From the NCBI GenBank assembly GCA_945882315.1, contig CAMCWB010000002.1, forward strand, positions 1-64,000: DNA of 64,000 nt. Reading direction: 5' to 3'. The stretch comes from Bauldia litoralis (GTDB lineage: Bacteria > Pseudomonadota > Alphaproteobacteria > Rhizobiales > Kaistiaceae). Numbering within the stretch: position 1 is the stretch's first letter; every line of letters begins with the position of its first letter. Below are positions 1-8,843 of this stretch, in pieces. The position numbers and the translations under genes are program-made. Below the pieces are notes generated by a model. It saw nothing but the letters and a program-made list of their open reading frames with translations, ran no database searches and had not been told where the DNA came from.

Positions 1-293
1 GCCTTGCCTTCGATGATGCCCATGACGTCGGATTCCTTCATGATCAGGAGCTCCTCGCCATCGATCTTCACTTCGGTACCGGACCACTTGCCGAACAGGA
101 TGCGGTCGCCGACCTTGAGGTCGATCGGGATCAGCTTGCCGCTTTCGTCGCGGCCGCCGGGACCGACTGCGATCACTTCGCCTTCCTGCGGCTTCTCTTT
201 CGCCGTGTCCGGAATGATGATGCCACCGGCCGTCCGGACTTCGGACTCGACCCGGCGAACAACCACGCGGTCGTGCAGAGGGCGGAATTTCAT
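1..293 (-). CDS. groES: Co-chaperonin GroES (3' end cut by window edge)
   Basis: GroES forms the heptameric lid of the GroEL chaperonin in the cytoplasm. The protein begins [14 protein letters not shown] and continues with the mobile loop (residues about 16-32, [16 protein letters not shown]) and the [14 protein letters not shown] strand, all diagnostic of Cpn10. About 97 codons are present, so only the last few residues lie beyond the edge; groEL is expected further left in the same direction, but is not visible. The ATG at 293 follows a 5' leader that contains a CIRCE operator and a near-consensus promoter, so it is expected to be heat-inducible through HrcA repression. Confidence 0.97.
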   Translation of the reverse strand, partial: MKFRPLHDRVVVRRVESEVRTAGGIIIPDTAKEKPQEGEVIAVGPGGRDESGKLIPIDLKVGDRILFGKWSGTEVKIDGEELLIMKESDVMGIIEGK

Positions 294-351
294 GGTGCTT
301 CCTCTCGTACAAAGGCTCCCGACAAGGGGAACCAAGGGAATTGGGGCAATC

Positions 352-378
352 CTGGCACTCGTCAGGGATGAGTGCTAA
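352..378 (-). promoter_or_regulatory. CIRCE operator (HrcA binding site) of groES
   Basis: The plus strand reads CTGGCACTC, nine spacer bases, then GAGTGCTAA. This matches the CIRCE consensus TTAGCACTC-N9-GAGTGCTAA except for two changes in the outer left arm. It lies just downstream of the groES -10 box, where bound HrcA would block transcription. Confidence 0.92.
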
Positions 379-389
379 CAGGCCGCCGG

Positions 390-418
390 GATTTAGGAAA
401 AGGGCCCATGCTTGTCAA
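390..418 (-). promoter_or_regulatory. Sigma-70-type promoter of groES
   Basis: On the minus strand a perfect TTGACA (-35, positions 418-413) is followed by a 17-base spacer and TAAATC (-10, positions 395-390). The predicted start of transcription falls next to the CIRCE element, the usual arrangement for HrcA-repressed groESL operons of alphaproteobacteria. Confidence 0.8.
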
Positions 419-464
419 GCTGGCCGCAAGGCGGCCGGGCGAAAAATTCCTGCCTGACGGCGGA

Positions 465-1049
465 TTATTGCGTGGCGATGGCGAAGGGTAGGGAGGCCGT
501 CGCGGTCTTGCCGCTGGCCGCGTCCGTCACGGTCAGCAGCAACTCATAGTCGCCCGCCTTCAATTCCGGCAGGTCGATGCCGACGCGGCCGCTAAAGGTC
601 CGGTTCCTGATCGGGCCTTTCCATGCGAGCTCGGCGAAATCCGTGGCTTTCGCGAGGATGAGCCGACCCGGCGTGCGGATCTCGATGCCGGTCTTGAGGC
701 CGATGGCGAAGGCGCCGTCCGCCCCGGTGAAACCGTAGCCGACCGGTTCGACGAAGACCTTGGCCGCTTCGCCCGGCCGGAAGGGGCCGTCCGGGCGCTT
801 GCCGTCATCGGCAATGAAATAGGCTTGCGCGAGGGTCAGCGGCGCGGCGGCCCAGAAGGCGTCGACGGCTGCGTCGAGGGCGGCGAAGGCTTCGCTCGTC
901 TGGCCGCCGCCAAGCAGGGTTTCGGCCTCGGCGGCCTTGTCGGCGACCTCGCCGGCGGTGGCAATCGCCGTCATCGAAACGACAGACGCCGCCACTAGCA
1001 TAGCGGATGCGATCATAAAGGTGAGCGGCCGAGCAGCGCTCGCGGTCAT
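465..1049 (-). CDS. Exported hypothetical protein
   Basis: About 194 residues. The start chosen is the ATG at 1049, preceded by GGGGGAA at a good distance; it gives an N-terminus MTASAARPLTF followed by a hydrophobic segment and an Ala-rich cleavage region (ATAGE), so a Sec signal peptide is likely. The remainder is predicted soluble, with a possible beta-sandwich C-terminal half (GDYELLLTVTDAASGKTA). I do not recognise a named family with certainty. It lies between groES and a sigma-54 regulator, both on the same strand. A longer reading frame upstream to 1106 lacks a better ribosome binding site. Confidence 0.75.
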   Translation of the reverse strand: MTASAARPLTFMIASAMLVAASVVSMTAIATAGEVADKAAEAETLLGGGQTSEAFAALDAAVDAFWAAAPLTLAQAYFIADDGKRPDGPFRPGEAAKVFVEPVGYGFTGADGAFAIGLKTGIEIRTPGRLILAKATDFAELAWKGPIRNRTFSGRVGIDLPELKAGDYELLLTVTDAASGKTATASLPFAIATQ

Positions 1050-1175
1050 GACATTCCCCCTTCTTGCCTGACCGCACCCCTCGGCGGACAGGCAGCCCGT
1101 CTCCATGATCCGACGCCGCGTATTCTAGCGCAAGCGGCTCGATGGCGGCAGATCGAAGCGGCAAAGCCGTGTCAT

Positions 1176-2585
1176 TCAAGCGCCTTCGGTCCAGCCCTTC
1201 ACCTTCCGGTAAATCGTCGCCGGGCTGATCTCCAGCGCCGCCGCGGCACGCGGGACATTACCGCCGAAAGCCGCGAGTGCCGTCTCGATGATCCGGCGCT
1301 CCTGCTCGCGGAAGCTCGCAAGGCGGGCGGTCCCGGCCGGCATGCCGGCATCTACGACGGAAGGGGACCCGCCGCGCAGCGTGTCCGGCAGCATGGCGGC
1401 GCCGACCAGCGTAACGTCATGCAGCACGACCGTGCGGCGGACCGCGTTCTGCAACTGGCGGATATTGCCCGGCCAGGCATAGGCGAGGATGCGCTCTTCG
1501 GCGGCCGCATCGAAGCCCTTGAAGGCCCGGCCCTCTTCGGCGGCGTAGCGGGCGAGGAAGGCATGGGCGAGCGGCATGATGTCGTCGCGCCGGTCGCGGA
1601 GCGGCGGCAGGTGGATCGGCAGGACATGCAGCCGGTAGAAGAGGTCCGAGCGAAAGCGACCGCTTTCGACCTCGGCGAAGGGGGCGCGGTTGGTGGCGCA
1701 GACGAAGCGCACGTCGACCGTCTTCAGCTCGCTGCCGCCGACGCGCCGCAGCGTTCCGGTCTGGATGAAGCGTAAGAGCTTCGCCTGCAGCGACGGGTCC
1801 ATCTCGCCGATCTCGTCGAGGAAGAGCGTGCCGCCGTCGGCGAGTTCGGCGGCGCCGGTACGGTTGTCGCTGGCGCCGGTGAAGGCGCCGCGCACATGGC
1901 CGAAAATCTCGCTCTCCATCAGGTCTTTCGGGATGGCGCTGCAATTGATGGCGACGAAAGGCCGTCCGTCGGGGCCGGCGGCTTCGTGGATCGCCTCGGC
2001 AACGACTTCCTTGCCGGTGCCGCTCTCGCCCGTCACAAAGACCGGCGCCTTGGACGGCGCCATGCGGCGGATCTGGTCATAGACGGCGTGCATCGCCGGC
2101 GAGCCGCCGATGAAGCCGGCGAAATCGCCGCCGGTATCGGGGTGGGCCGTTGCCTTCGGCCTCTCGACCGCAACGGGCAGGGGCGTCGCGAGTTTTTCCC
2201 GCCAGGAGGCGACAGCGGCGTCGAGCCGTTCGATCAGCGCCGAGACGCCGATCGGCTTCGGCAGGAAATCGACGGCGCCGGCTTTGACCGCGGCAATCGC
2301 CGTGTTGACCGAGCCGCGTGCACTGGTCGCGATTAGCGAGTCAGCCGGGCCGGCAACGCCGCGCAAATGGTCGGCGCCGCCCAGCGTCTCGATGTCGGCA
2401 ATGAAGATGGCACTCGCCCCGCCACGGCTTAGGCCGCGGGCCTCCGCCATATCGGCGCAGAGATGCGACCTGAAGCGGCCCACCGCGCGATTGGCGATGG
2501 CGCCGGCAAGGGCGCGGCGCTGGGCGGGGTCGGCATCGACGATGACGACATCGACCGGTTCCGCCTGAGATCGGCTGAGCGCCAT
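1176..2585 (-). CDS. Sigma-54-dependent response regulator (NtrC family)
   Basis: A 469-residue bacterial enhancer-binding protein that activates RNA polymerase-sigma54. Receiver domain at residues about 10-125 with acidic residues D17/D19, probable phosphoacceptor D64 (FIADIE) and K110 (LPKP). The AAA+ domain carries Walker A GESGTGKE (186-193), the sigma54-contact loop GAFTGA (233-238) and Walker B GGTLFLDEIGEMD (from 251). A Fis-type helix-turn-helix ends the protein (NVPRAAAALEISPATIYRKV). The ATG at 2585 starts exactly at the receiver domain. No histidine kinase gene is adjacent, so its partner and targets are unknown. Confidence 0.93.
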   Translation of the reverse strand: MALSRSQAEPVDVVIVDADPAQRRALAGAIANRAVGRFRSHLCADMAEARGLSRGGASAIFIADIETLGGADHLRGVAGPADSLIATSARGSVNTAIAAVKAGAVDFLPKPIGVSALIERLDAAVASWREKLATPLPVAVERPKATAHPDTGGDFAGFIGGSPAMHAVYDQIRRMAPSKAPVFVTGESGTGKEVVAEAIHEAAGPDGRPFVAINCSAIPKDLMESEIFGHVRGAFTGASDNRTGAAELADGGTLFLDEIGEMDPSLQAKLLRFIQTGTLRRVGGSELKTVDVRFVCATNRAPFAEVESGRFRSDLFYRLHVLPIHLPPLRDRRDDIMPLAHAFLARYAAEEGRAFKGFDAAAEERILAYAWPGNIRQLQNAVRRTVVLHDVTLVGAAMLPDTLRGGSPSVVDAGMPAGTARLASFREQERRIIETALAAFGGNVPRAAAALEISPATIYRKVKGWTEGA

Positions 2586-2731
2586 GGCCGGATTGTCGCC
2601 TCTCGTCGGCTGTTTCGTTCGCTGATGGAACTTATCGCCATCAGGGTAAAGAAACGGTTTTGATGGTGAACGAGCGCCGTGCCGGAATGACACGCTTGAC
2701 CGGAAGGCGGCGAGGCAATAGGCGGGCCAGC

Positions 2732-3604
2732 ATGAGCAATTCATCAAGGCCGGTCGCGATCTCCGGCTTTTCAGAAATCGCCGCCCGATACCGCTTCGTC
2801 CTCTGCGACATCTGGGGCGTGCTGCATAACGGGGTGAAAGGCTATCCCGCTGCCGCCGCCGCGCTGATGCGCTACCGTGAGGGCGGAGGCCGGGTCGTGC
2901 TCATCACCAATGCGCCGCGCCCGCGGCGGCAGATCGCCGAGATGCTCGACCGGTTCAAGGTCGACGCATCGGCCTATGACGACCTCGTCACCTCGGGAGA
3001 AGTGGCGCGCGTCTTTCTCCAGAAGCGGCCCGAAGCGAAGATCTTCCATCTCGGTCCCGATCGCGACCGGCCGATCTATGACGGCCTGCCCAACCGGATC
3101 GTCGACGAGGCGGACGCCGATTTCATCGCCTGCACTGGCCTCTTCGACGATACGATCGAGACCCCGGACGACTATGCCGACCAGCTTGCGCGCCTCGCCA
3201 AGCGCGGCCTGCCGATGCTCTGCATGAATCCGGACAAGGTCGTCGAGAGGGGCGGCCAGCTCATCTGGTGCGCCGGCGCGCTTGCCGACGTCTATGAGGC
3301 GCTGGGCGGTTCGACGGTCACGATCGGCAAGCCGTTCGCGCCGATCTACGAGATGGCTCTGGAGCGCTTCGCGACGATTGCCGGCGCCCCGGTCGACAAG
3401 AGCCTGGTGCTCGCCATCGGCGACAGCGCGCCGACCGACCTCCGCGGTGCGAGGGACCAGGGCATCGATGCGCTGTTCGTCACCGGCGGTATCCATATCG
3501 GCGAGTTCGGCGAGCATGGCGGCACGGATGCCGGCGCGGTCGGCGACTTCCTCGCCGCCTCCGGTCTCGGCGCCCGGGCCTTCATCGACTACCTGAAATG
3601 GTGA
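2732..3604 (+). CDS. HAD-superfamily class IIA hydrolase (TIGR01459 type)
   Basis: A 290-residue phosphatase-fold protein of the NagD-like branch. HAD motif I is CDIWGVLHNG (nucleophile D26), motif II lies in VVLITNAPRP, the motif III lysine is in IGKP and motif IV is GDSAPTDLRGA. The DxWGVLHNG variant is typical of the TIGR01459 family found in alphaproteobacteria; the physiological substrate is not established. The ATG at 2732 was preferred over upstream ATGs because homologous sequence begins just after it. Its stop codon overlaps the start of ribF (ATGGTGA), implying translational coupling. Confidence 0.9.
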   Translation: MSNSSRPVAISGFSEIAARYRFVLCDIWGVLHNGVKGYPAAAAALMRYREGGGRVVLITNAPRPRRQIAEMLDRFKVDASAYDDLVTSGEVARVFLQKRPEAKIFHLGPDRDRPIYDGLPNRIVDEADADFIACTGLFDDTIETPDDYADQLARLAKRGLPMLCMNPDKVVERGGQLIWCAGALADVYEALGGSTVTIGKPFAPIYEMALERFATIAGAPVDKSLVLAIGDSAPTDLRGARDQGIDALFVTGGIHIGEFGEHGGTDAGAVGDFLAASGLGARAFIDYLKW

Positions 3605-4713
3605 AAGACACGCCCCTTGACCCCGGAGCGGCGGGCCTTCAGGGTTCCCGGGCTGCGAACGCCGACGGAAATCCCATGCAAGCCGACGCCGGCGCACCGA
3701 TAGAGCCCCTCGCGCCCCATCCCATCGACCATGTGCCGCCGGCGCTGCGCGGCGCAGTCTATGCGATCGGCAATTTCGACGGCGTGCATCGCGGCCATGC
3801 GGTGCTCTTCGATGCGACCAGGGCAGAGGCGCACAAGCTCGGCGTGCCTGCCGTCGTCCTGACCTTCGAGCCGCATCCGCGTTCGGTCTTCCGACCCGAT
3901 GCGCCGGTTTTCCGGCTGACCCCGCCGGAATCGAAAGCCCGGCTTTTCGCGGCTATGGGGCTCGATGGCCTGCTCGTCATTCCCTTCGACCGGCAGTTTG
4001 CCAGCCACAGCGCCGAGAACTTCATCGAGGCGGAGCTGATCGGCAAGCTCGCCGCCAAGGCCGCCATCGTCGGCTATGATTTCCACTTCGGCCGGGCGCG
4101 CGCCGGTTCGCCGGAATTCCTGGCCGAGGCAGGCGGACGTCTGGGCTTCGGCGTCACCGTGGTCGGTCCGGTTTCGGACGAGACCGCGATCATATCGTCC
4201 TCGCGGATTCGCTCGCATCTCGAAGCCGGCGAGGTGGCGGCCGCCAACCATCTGCTCGGCTATCGCTGGTTCGTGACGGAGCACGTGATCCCCGGCGAAA
4301 GGCGCGGGCGCGAACTCGGCGTGCCGACCGCCAATCTCAGGCTTGGCGCCGATTGCCGCCTCCGGCATGGCATCTATGCGGTGCGTTTCACCCGCGAGGA
4401 CGGCACCGTCCATGACGGCGTCGCGAGCTTCGGCAGCCGCCCGACCTTCGACGACGGCGCGCCGCTTCTCGAAGTCCATCTTCTCGATTTCTCCGGCGAT
4501 CTCTATGGCGAGAATGTCCAGGTCGTCTTCTTCGACTGGATCAGGCCGGAGTTGCGCTTCGAGACCGTCGAGGCGCTGATTGCCGAGATGAAGGAAGACG
4601 TCATCAACGCCCGCAAGCGCCTCGAAGCGGCGGCTCCCGGCTCGGCTCTCGACCAAGCCCTTGAACGCACAGCGATAGCCGGACGGGTTGTCGCAGGCGG
4701 CCGCTTCGGCTAA
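3598..4713 (+). CDS. ribF: Bifunctional riboflavin kinase / FAD synthetase
   Basis: Converts riboflavin to FMN and FMN to FAD in the cytoplasm. The FMN adenylyltransferase domain has the nucleotide-binding motif GNFDGVHRGH (residues 58-67) and the SSSRIRSHLEAG segment; the C-terminal riboflavin kinase domain has RGRELGVPTANL with the conserved PTAN and GVASFGSRPTF. At 371 residues it is longer than usual because of a roughly 50-residue, poorly conserved N-terminal extension; an internal ATG at 3676 could be the true start. It overlaps the HAD gene by 7 bases and is probably co-transcribed with it. Confidence 0.95.
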   Translation: MVKDTPLDPGAAGLQGSRAANADGNPMQADAGAPIEPLAPHPIDHVPPALRGAVYAIGNFDGVHRGHAVLFDATRAEAHKLGVPAVVLTFEPHPRSVFRPDAPVFRLTPPESKARLFAAMGLDGLLVIPFDRQFASHSAENFIEAELIGKLAAKAAIVGYDFHFGRARAGSPEFLAEAGGRLGFGVTVVGPVSDETAIISSSRIRSHLEAGEVAAANHLLGYRWFVTEHVIPGERRGRELGVPTANLRLGADCRLRHGIYAVRFTREDGTVHDGVASFGSRPTFDDGAPLLEVHLLDFSGDLYGENVQVVFFDWIRPELRFETVEALIAEMKEDVINARKRLEAAAPGSALDQALERTAIAGRVVAGGRFG

Positions 4714-4829
4714 AAGCCTGCGACGGTCGGATTTTCGCCCGGATTCTAAGCGAATCTGATGATTGATAGCGAAGCATGACAGTCGGGCCCGAAAGCCCGC
4801 CCGCATACCGATCGGGGAAAGTTTCTTAA

Positions 4830-5477
4830 ATGGGCAAGGTTCTCTTGGTTAAAGCGCTCGTTCCCGCCTCGATCGCCATGGCTGGCCTGCTTGTCGCCGG
4901 GTGCAGCCCGATGACCACCTACGGCACCGGCAAGACGCCCGCGGCCCAGACCTTCGAGGACATCGGCGGCATCGTCTCCCTCGGCGGCAAGCGCCACGAT
5001 GCGGTCGCCATCGACTACAAGGAGCGTCCCCCGGTCGTTGAGCCGCCATCGACGGCTGCGTTGCCGCCGCCCGAAACCCGTGACCAGACGGCGATGACGG
5101 GCGATTGGGTGAACGATCCGGACGAGGCCGATAAGCGCGCCAAAAAGCTTGTCCAGGAAGCGGTAGCGTTCGGCGAAGACTTGAAATTCTCGGTGCCCGG
5201 CGGCGCCACCGCCAGCGGAACAAGCCGTCTCCGTGGGGACCGGTCGCATTCGAAAGACCTTCGCGAGGAGAAGCGTGAGGCTTCCGCTAGTCCGGAAGAC
5301 CAGAAGCAGGTCATGGCGGCGATGAAGGCGGCGAAGAACGGCTCGGTCGACGCGCAGGGAAATCCGGTCCGGAAATATCTCACCGAACCGCCGGTGGACT
5401 ACCGTGCGCCGGATCCCGAAGCGCCGCTGGCTATCCCCGAAGAAAAGAAGAAGGGCTTCAAGTGGTGGCCGTTCTAG
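4830..5477 (+). CDS. Predicted lipoprotein
   Basis: A 215-residue protein with a lipoprotein signal: MGKVLLVKALVPASIAMAG then a lipobox LVAGC (Cys29). The mature part is low in hydrophobicity, Pro- and Lys/Glu-rich, with no obvious enzyme motif, and ends in a basic-aromatic tail KKGFKWWPF. I do not know its function. It is convergent with tadA, only 9 bases apart, and sits upstream of the M16 peptidase pair, as comparable lipoprotein genes do in related genomes (from memory). Confidence 0.8.
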   Translation: MGKVLLVKALVPASIAMAGLLVAGCSPMTTYGTGKTPAAQTFEDIGGIVSLGGKRHDAVAIDYKERPPVVEPPSTAALPPPETRDQTAMTGDWVNDPDEADKRAKKLVQEAVAFGEDLKFSVPGGATASGTSRLRGDRSHSKDLREEKREASASPEDQKQVMAAMKAAKNGSVDAQGNPVRKYLTEPPVDYRAPDPEAPLAIPEEKKKGFKWWPF

Positions 5478-5486
5478 GCAGCTTGC

Positions 5487-5942
5487 TCAGCGCTTCGACC
5501 TGAAGAAATCTACCAGCAGTCCGGCAGCCTCACTTTCCGCGAGGCCGCCATAGACCTCCGGCGCGTGATGGCATGTCGGCTGCGCGAACAGCCGGATGCC
5601 GCTCTCGACCGCGCCGCCCTTCGGATCGGCCGCCCCGAAATAGAGCCGCCGGACGCGCGCGAAGGAGATTGCCGCCGCGCACATCGGGCAGGGCTCGAGT
5701 GTGACGAAGAGGTCGGCGCCGACCAGGCGTTCGCTGCCGCCCGCCGCGGCGGCTTTGCGGATCACCAGCATCTCGGCATGGGCCGTTGGATCGGACAATT
5801 CCCGCGTCCGGTTGCCGTCACGCGCCAGCACGACGCCGTCGCAAAGGATTGCCGCCCCGATCGGCACCTCGCCGCGCTCGCCGGCGAGCCGTGCTTCGGC
5901 AAGCGCTATCGTCATCGGATCGATCACTTTGTCGGCGGGCAT
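5487..5942 (-). CDS. tadA: tRNA-specific adenosine deaminase TadA
   Basis: Deaminates wobble adenosine-34 to inosine in tRNA-Arg(ACG). The cytidine-deaminase fold is shown by THAEM (zinc His and proton-shuttle Glu) and PCPMCAAAI (two zinc cysteines), with [15 protein letters not shown] typical of TadA. The ATG at 5942 gives 151 residues; a TTG at 5990 would extend it by 16 but would overlap the start of the divergent pseudouridine synthase gene. Confidence 0.95.
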   Translation of the reverse strand: MPADKVIDPMTIALAEARLAGERGEVPIGAAILCDGVVLARDGNRTRELSDPTAHAEMLVIRKAAAAGGSERLVGADLFVTLEPCPMCAAAISFARVRRLYFGAADPKGGAVESGIRLFAQPTCHHAPEVYGGLAESEAAGLLVDFFRSKR

Positions 5943-5989
5943 CTTTGCGACCTCGCGCCTCCTGTGGCGCTCTGCTATGCAACCCGGCA

Positions 5990-6880
5990 ATGAAAAGCAA
6001 ATCCAAGGAAGAACCGGCCTTCAGCGGCGAGCGGATTGCCAAGGTCCTCGCCCGGGCCGGCCTCTGTTCGCGCCGGGACGCCGAGCAATGGATCGCCGCA
6101 GGCCGCGTCGCCGTCAATGGCAAGGTGCTGGCGAGTCCGGCCTTCAATGTCGGTCCGCAGGACCGCATCACGGTCGATGATGAGCCGCTCCCCGACCGTG
6201 AGCGGACGCGGCTCTGGCTCTACAACAAGCCGCGCGGCCTGGTGACGACGGCCCGCGATCCCGCCGGAAGACGGACCGTTTTCGCAGCATTGCCGCCGGA
6301 ATTGCCGCGCGTCGTGGCGGTCGGCCGGCTCGATATCAACACCGAGGGCCTGCTCCTCCTCACCAATGACGGCGGCCTGGCCCGCGTCCTCGAACTGCCT
6401 GCGACCGGCTGGCTCCGCCGCTACCGCGTCCGTGCCCACGGCACGACCACGCAGGCCGATCTCGACGGCTTGGCCAAGGGCGTCGAGATCGAGGGCGTCC
6501 TCTATGGCGAGATCGAAGCGACGCTCGACCGAGTCCAAGCCAGCAATCTGTGGATCACGATCGGGCTCCGCGAGGGCAAGAATCGCGAGATCAAGAAGAT
6601 CCTGGCGCATCTCGGCCTGTCGACGACGCGGCTGATTCGCATCTCCTTCGGCCCGTTCCAACTCGGCGACCTGCCGGACGGCGAGGCACGCGAGGTGAGG
6701 GGCAAGGTGCTCCGCGACCAACTCGGCAGCAAGCTTGCCGCGGCCGCCGGCGCCGATTTCGAGGCGGCGGTTCGCGTTCCGGTGCCACCGAAGGAAGAAA
6801 AGCCGAAAGCGCGGCCATTGCGGCCGGGCGCCAAGCGCCGTGTTCAGGGGCAGGAGCACAATGCGCGTCGTTGGCGGTGA
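5990..6880 (+). CDS. 23S/16S rRNA pseudouridine synthase (RluB/RsuA family)
   Basis: Isomerises uridine to pseudouridine in rRNA. An N-terminal S4 RNA-binding domain (residues about 12-60; [20 protein letters not shown]) precedes the catalytic domain with [16 protein letters not shown], where the Asp is catalytic, and [12 protein letters not shown]. It is 296 residues long with a basic C-terminal tail, as in RluB. The start ATG at 5990 was chosen because upstream codons overlap tadA and lack homology. It overlaps rsmD by 20 bases. Exact target (RluB versus RluE/RluF) is inferred only from length and tail. Confidence 0.92.
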   Translation: MKSKSKEEPAFSGERIAKVLARAGLCSRRDAEQWIAAGRVAVNGKVLASPAFNVGPQDRITVDDEPLPDRERTRLWLYNKPRGLVTTARDPAGRRTVFAALPPELPRVVAVGRLDINTEGLLLLTNDGGLARVLELPATGWLRRYRVRAHGTTTQADLDGLAKGVEIEGVLYGEIEATLDRVQASNLWITIGLREGKNREIKKILAHLGLSTTRLIRISFGPFQLGDLPDGEAREVRGKVLRDQLGSKLAAAAGADFEAAVRVPVPPKEEKPKARPLRPGAKRRVQGQEHNARRWR

Positions 6881-7421
6881 GTTTCGCGGCCGTAGCCTTG
6901 CGACGCCGAAATCGCAGGACATAAGGCCGACCTCCGATCGCCTCCGCCAGACGTTGTTCGACATCCTCGCCCATGCCCATGACGACAAGCTCAAGGGCGG
7001 GCGGGTTCTCGATCTTTTCGCCGGCACCGGAGCGCTCGGTATCGAGGCCCTGTCGCGCGGCGCCGCCTACGCGCTCTTTGTCGAGGACGGGGTCGAGGCA
7101 CGCGGCCTCATCCGCCAGAATATCGAGACCCTCGGCCTGACCGGCCGCAGCCGCGTCTTCCGGCGCGACGCAACGGCCCTCGGACCTGCCGGCACCGTTC
7201 CGCCCGCCGACCTCGTCTTCGCCGATCCGCCTTATGAAAAAGGCCTCGGCGAACTGGCGCTCGCCGGGGCGAGGGACGGCGGCTGGCTCAATCCGGGCGC
7301 CCTCTGCATCCTCGAGGAATCTGCCAAGGCGCCGCTCGATACCCTTGATGGATTTGAGCAAATCGATCGCCGCGATGTCGGCGATTCGCGTCTGGTCTTC
7401 TACCGACTTGCCTCTGGATAG
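6861..7421 (+). CDS. rsmD: 16S rRNA (guanine966-N2)-methyltransferase RsmD
   Basis: Methylates G966 of 16S rRNA using S-adenosylmethionine. Residues 1-12 [12 protein letters not shown], then [15 protein letters not shown], the SAM-binding [20 protein letters not shown] and the catalytic DPPYEKG motif are all characteristic. At 186 residues it has normal length. AGGAG lies a few bases upstream of the ATG, inside the 3' end of the preceding gene, so the pair is translationally coupled. Confidence 0.96.
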   Translation: MRVVGGEFRGRSLATPKSQDIRPTSDRLRQTLFDILAHAHDDKLKGGRVLDLFAGTGALGIEALSRGAAYALFVEDGVEARGLIRQNIETLGLTGRSRVFRRDATALGPAGTVPPADLVFADPPYEKGLGELALAGARDGGWLNPGALCILEESAKAPLDTLDGFEQIDRRDVGDSRLVFYRLASG

Positions 7422-7439
7422 CCTTGTTGCTCCCGCTAT

Positions 7440-8843
7440 ATGAGGGCTGGCGACCCCTCCGAGATCAGGATTTCTCGATTGAAACTCCTCCGTTTGTGCA
7501 GCCTCAGCGGCTTCGCGGCTGTCGTTTTCTCAGTGGCTGCGGCGGCTGCGCCGGCGCCGAAAGTCGCGCCCAACGCCACCACCTTCGCCCTCGCTAACGG
7601 GCTCGAAGTCGTGGTCATTCCGGATCATCGCGCGCCGGTCGCCACCCACATGGTCTGGTACAAGGTCGGCAGCGCCGACGATCCGGCCGGCAAGTCGGGT
7701 ATCGCGCATTTCCTCGAGCATCTGATGTTCAAGCAGACCACCAAGCACCCGCCGGGCGAATTCCGCTCGAAGGTGGCCGAGGTCGGCGGCAACGAGAACG
7801 CCTTCACCACCTATGACGTCACCGCCTATCACCAGACGGTCGCCAAGGAGCATCTCGGCCTGATGATGGAGTTCGAGGCCGACCGCATGGCCAATCTCGT
7901 AATCGACGAGGCGGCGATCGCCACCGAACGCGAGGTGATCATCGAGGAGCGCCGGTCGCGCATCGACAACGAGCCGGGCTCGCAGCTCGGCGAAGCGCTG
8001 AACGCCGCCTTCTACCAGAACAGCCACAACGGCATTCCGATCATCGGCTGGGCGCCGGAGATGGCGACGCTTGGCCGGACCGACGCGCTGGCACTCTATG
8101 ACCGCTATTACACGCCCAACAATGCGGTACTGGTCGTCGCCGGCGACGTGACCGAGGACGAGGTCCGCAAGCTCGCCGAGGCCACCTATGGCAAGCTGCC
8201 GCGCCGTGCCGAGCCACCGCCGCGCGTCCGGCCGCGCGAGCCGGAGCCGCTCGCCGCCCGTACCGTCACATTGGCCGATCCGCGCGTCACGCTGCCGTCC
8301 GTGCGCCGCTCCTATCTGGCGCCGTCCTACCGCACCGCCACGCCGGGCGAGGCGGAGGCTCTCGACATACTCGCCGATATCCTCGGCGGCGGCACCACGA
8401 GCCGCGTCTACCGCACGCTGGTCGTCGAAAAGGCCATCGCGGCCTCGGCCGGCACCGGCTATGGCGGCGGCGGGCTCAGCGACGGCTCCTTCTCCTTCGG
8501 GGCCTCGCCGCGCGGCGAGGCGACGCTCGACGCGCTCCTCGTCGAATGGGACGCGGTCGTCGCCGACCTCCTGGCGAACGGCGTCACCGACGACGAACTC
8601 GGCGATTCGAAGCGCCGCACGGTCGCCAACGCGATCTATGCGCAGGACAGCGCCGCGTCGCTGGCGCGGGCTTTCGGCGATGCCGTCGCCACCGGCGGCA
8701 CGCTCGCCGACATCCGCGACTGGCCCGAGCGCGTCGAAGCCGTCACCAAGGAGCAGGTCATGGCCGCGGCGCGGAAATACCTCAAGATCGAACGCTCGGT
8801 GACCGGCTATCTTACCGGCGTCAAAGGCGAGGGCCGCACATGA
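7440..8843 (+). CDS. M16 zinc peptidase, catalytic subunit (processing-peptidase type)
   Basis: A secreted or periplasmic metallopeptidase of 467 residues. A signal-peptide-like segment (LKLLRLCSLSGFAAVVF) precedes the M16 fold; the inverted zinc motif HFLEH with the downstream Glu (NENAFTTYD...EFEADRM) shows it is catalytically competent. The ATG at 7440 is used; a TTG at 7479 with an AGGA upstream would give a more compact signal peptide. Stop and start overlap (ATGA) with the next M16 gene, which lacks the zinc site, so the two probably form a heterodimer like mitochondrial processing peptidase. Confidence 0.93.
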   Translation: MRAGDPSEIRISRLKLLRLCSLSGFAAVVFSVAAAAAPAPKVAPNATTFALANGLEVVVIPDHRAPVATHMVWYKVGSADDPAGKSGIAHFLEHLMFKQTTKHPPGEFRSKVAEVGGNENAFTTYDVTAYHQTVAKEHLGLMMEFEADRMANLVIDEAAIATEREVIIEERRSRIDNEPGSQLGEALNAAFYQNSHNGIPIIGWAPEMATLGRTDALALYDRYYTPNNAVLVVAGDVTEDEVRKLAEATYGKLPRRAEPPPRVRPREPEPLAARTVTLADPRVTLPSVRRSYLAPSYRTATPGEAEALDILADILGGGTTSRVYRTLVVEKAIAASAGTGYGGGGLSDGSFSFGASPRGEATLDALLVEWDAVVADLLANGVTDDELGDSKRRTVANAIYAQDSAASLARAFGDAVATGGTLADIRDWPERVEAVTKEQVMAAARKYLKIERSVTGYLTGVKGEGRT

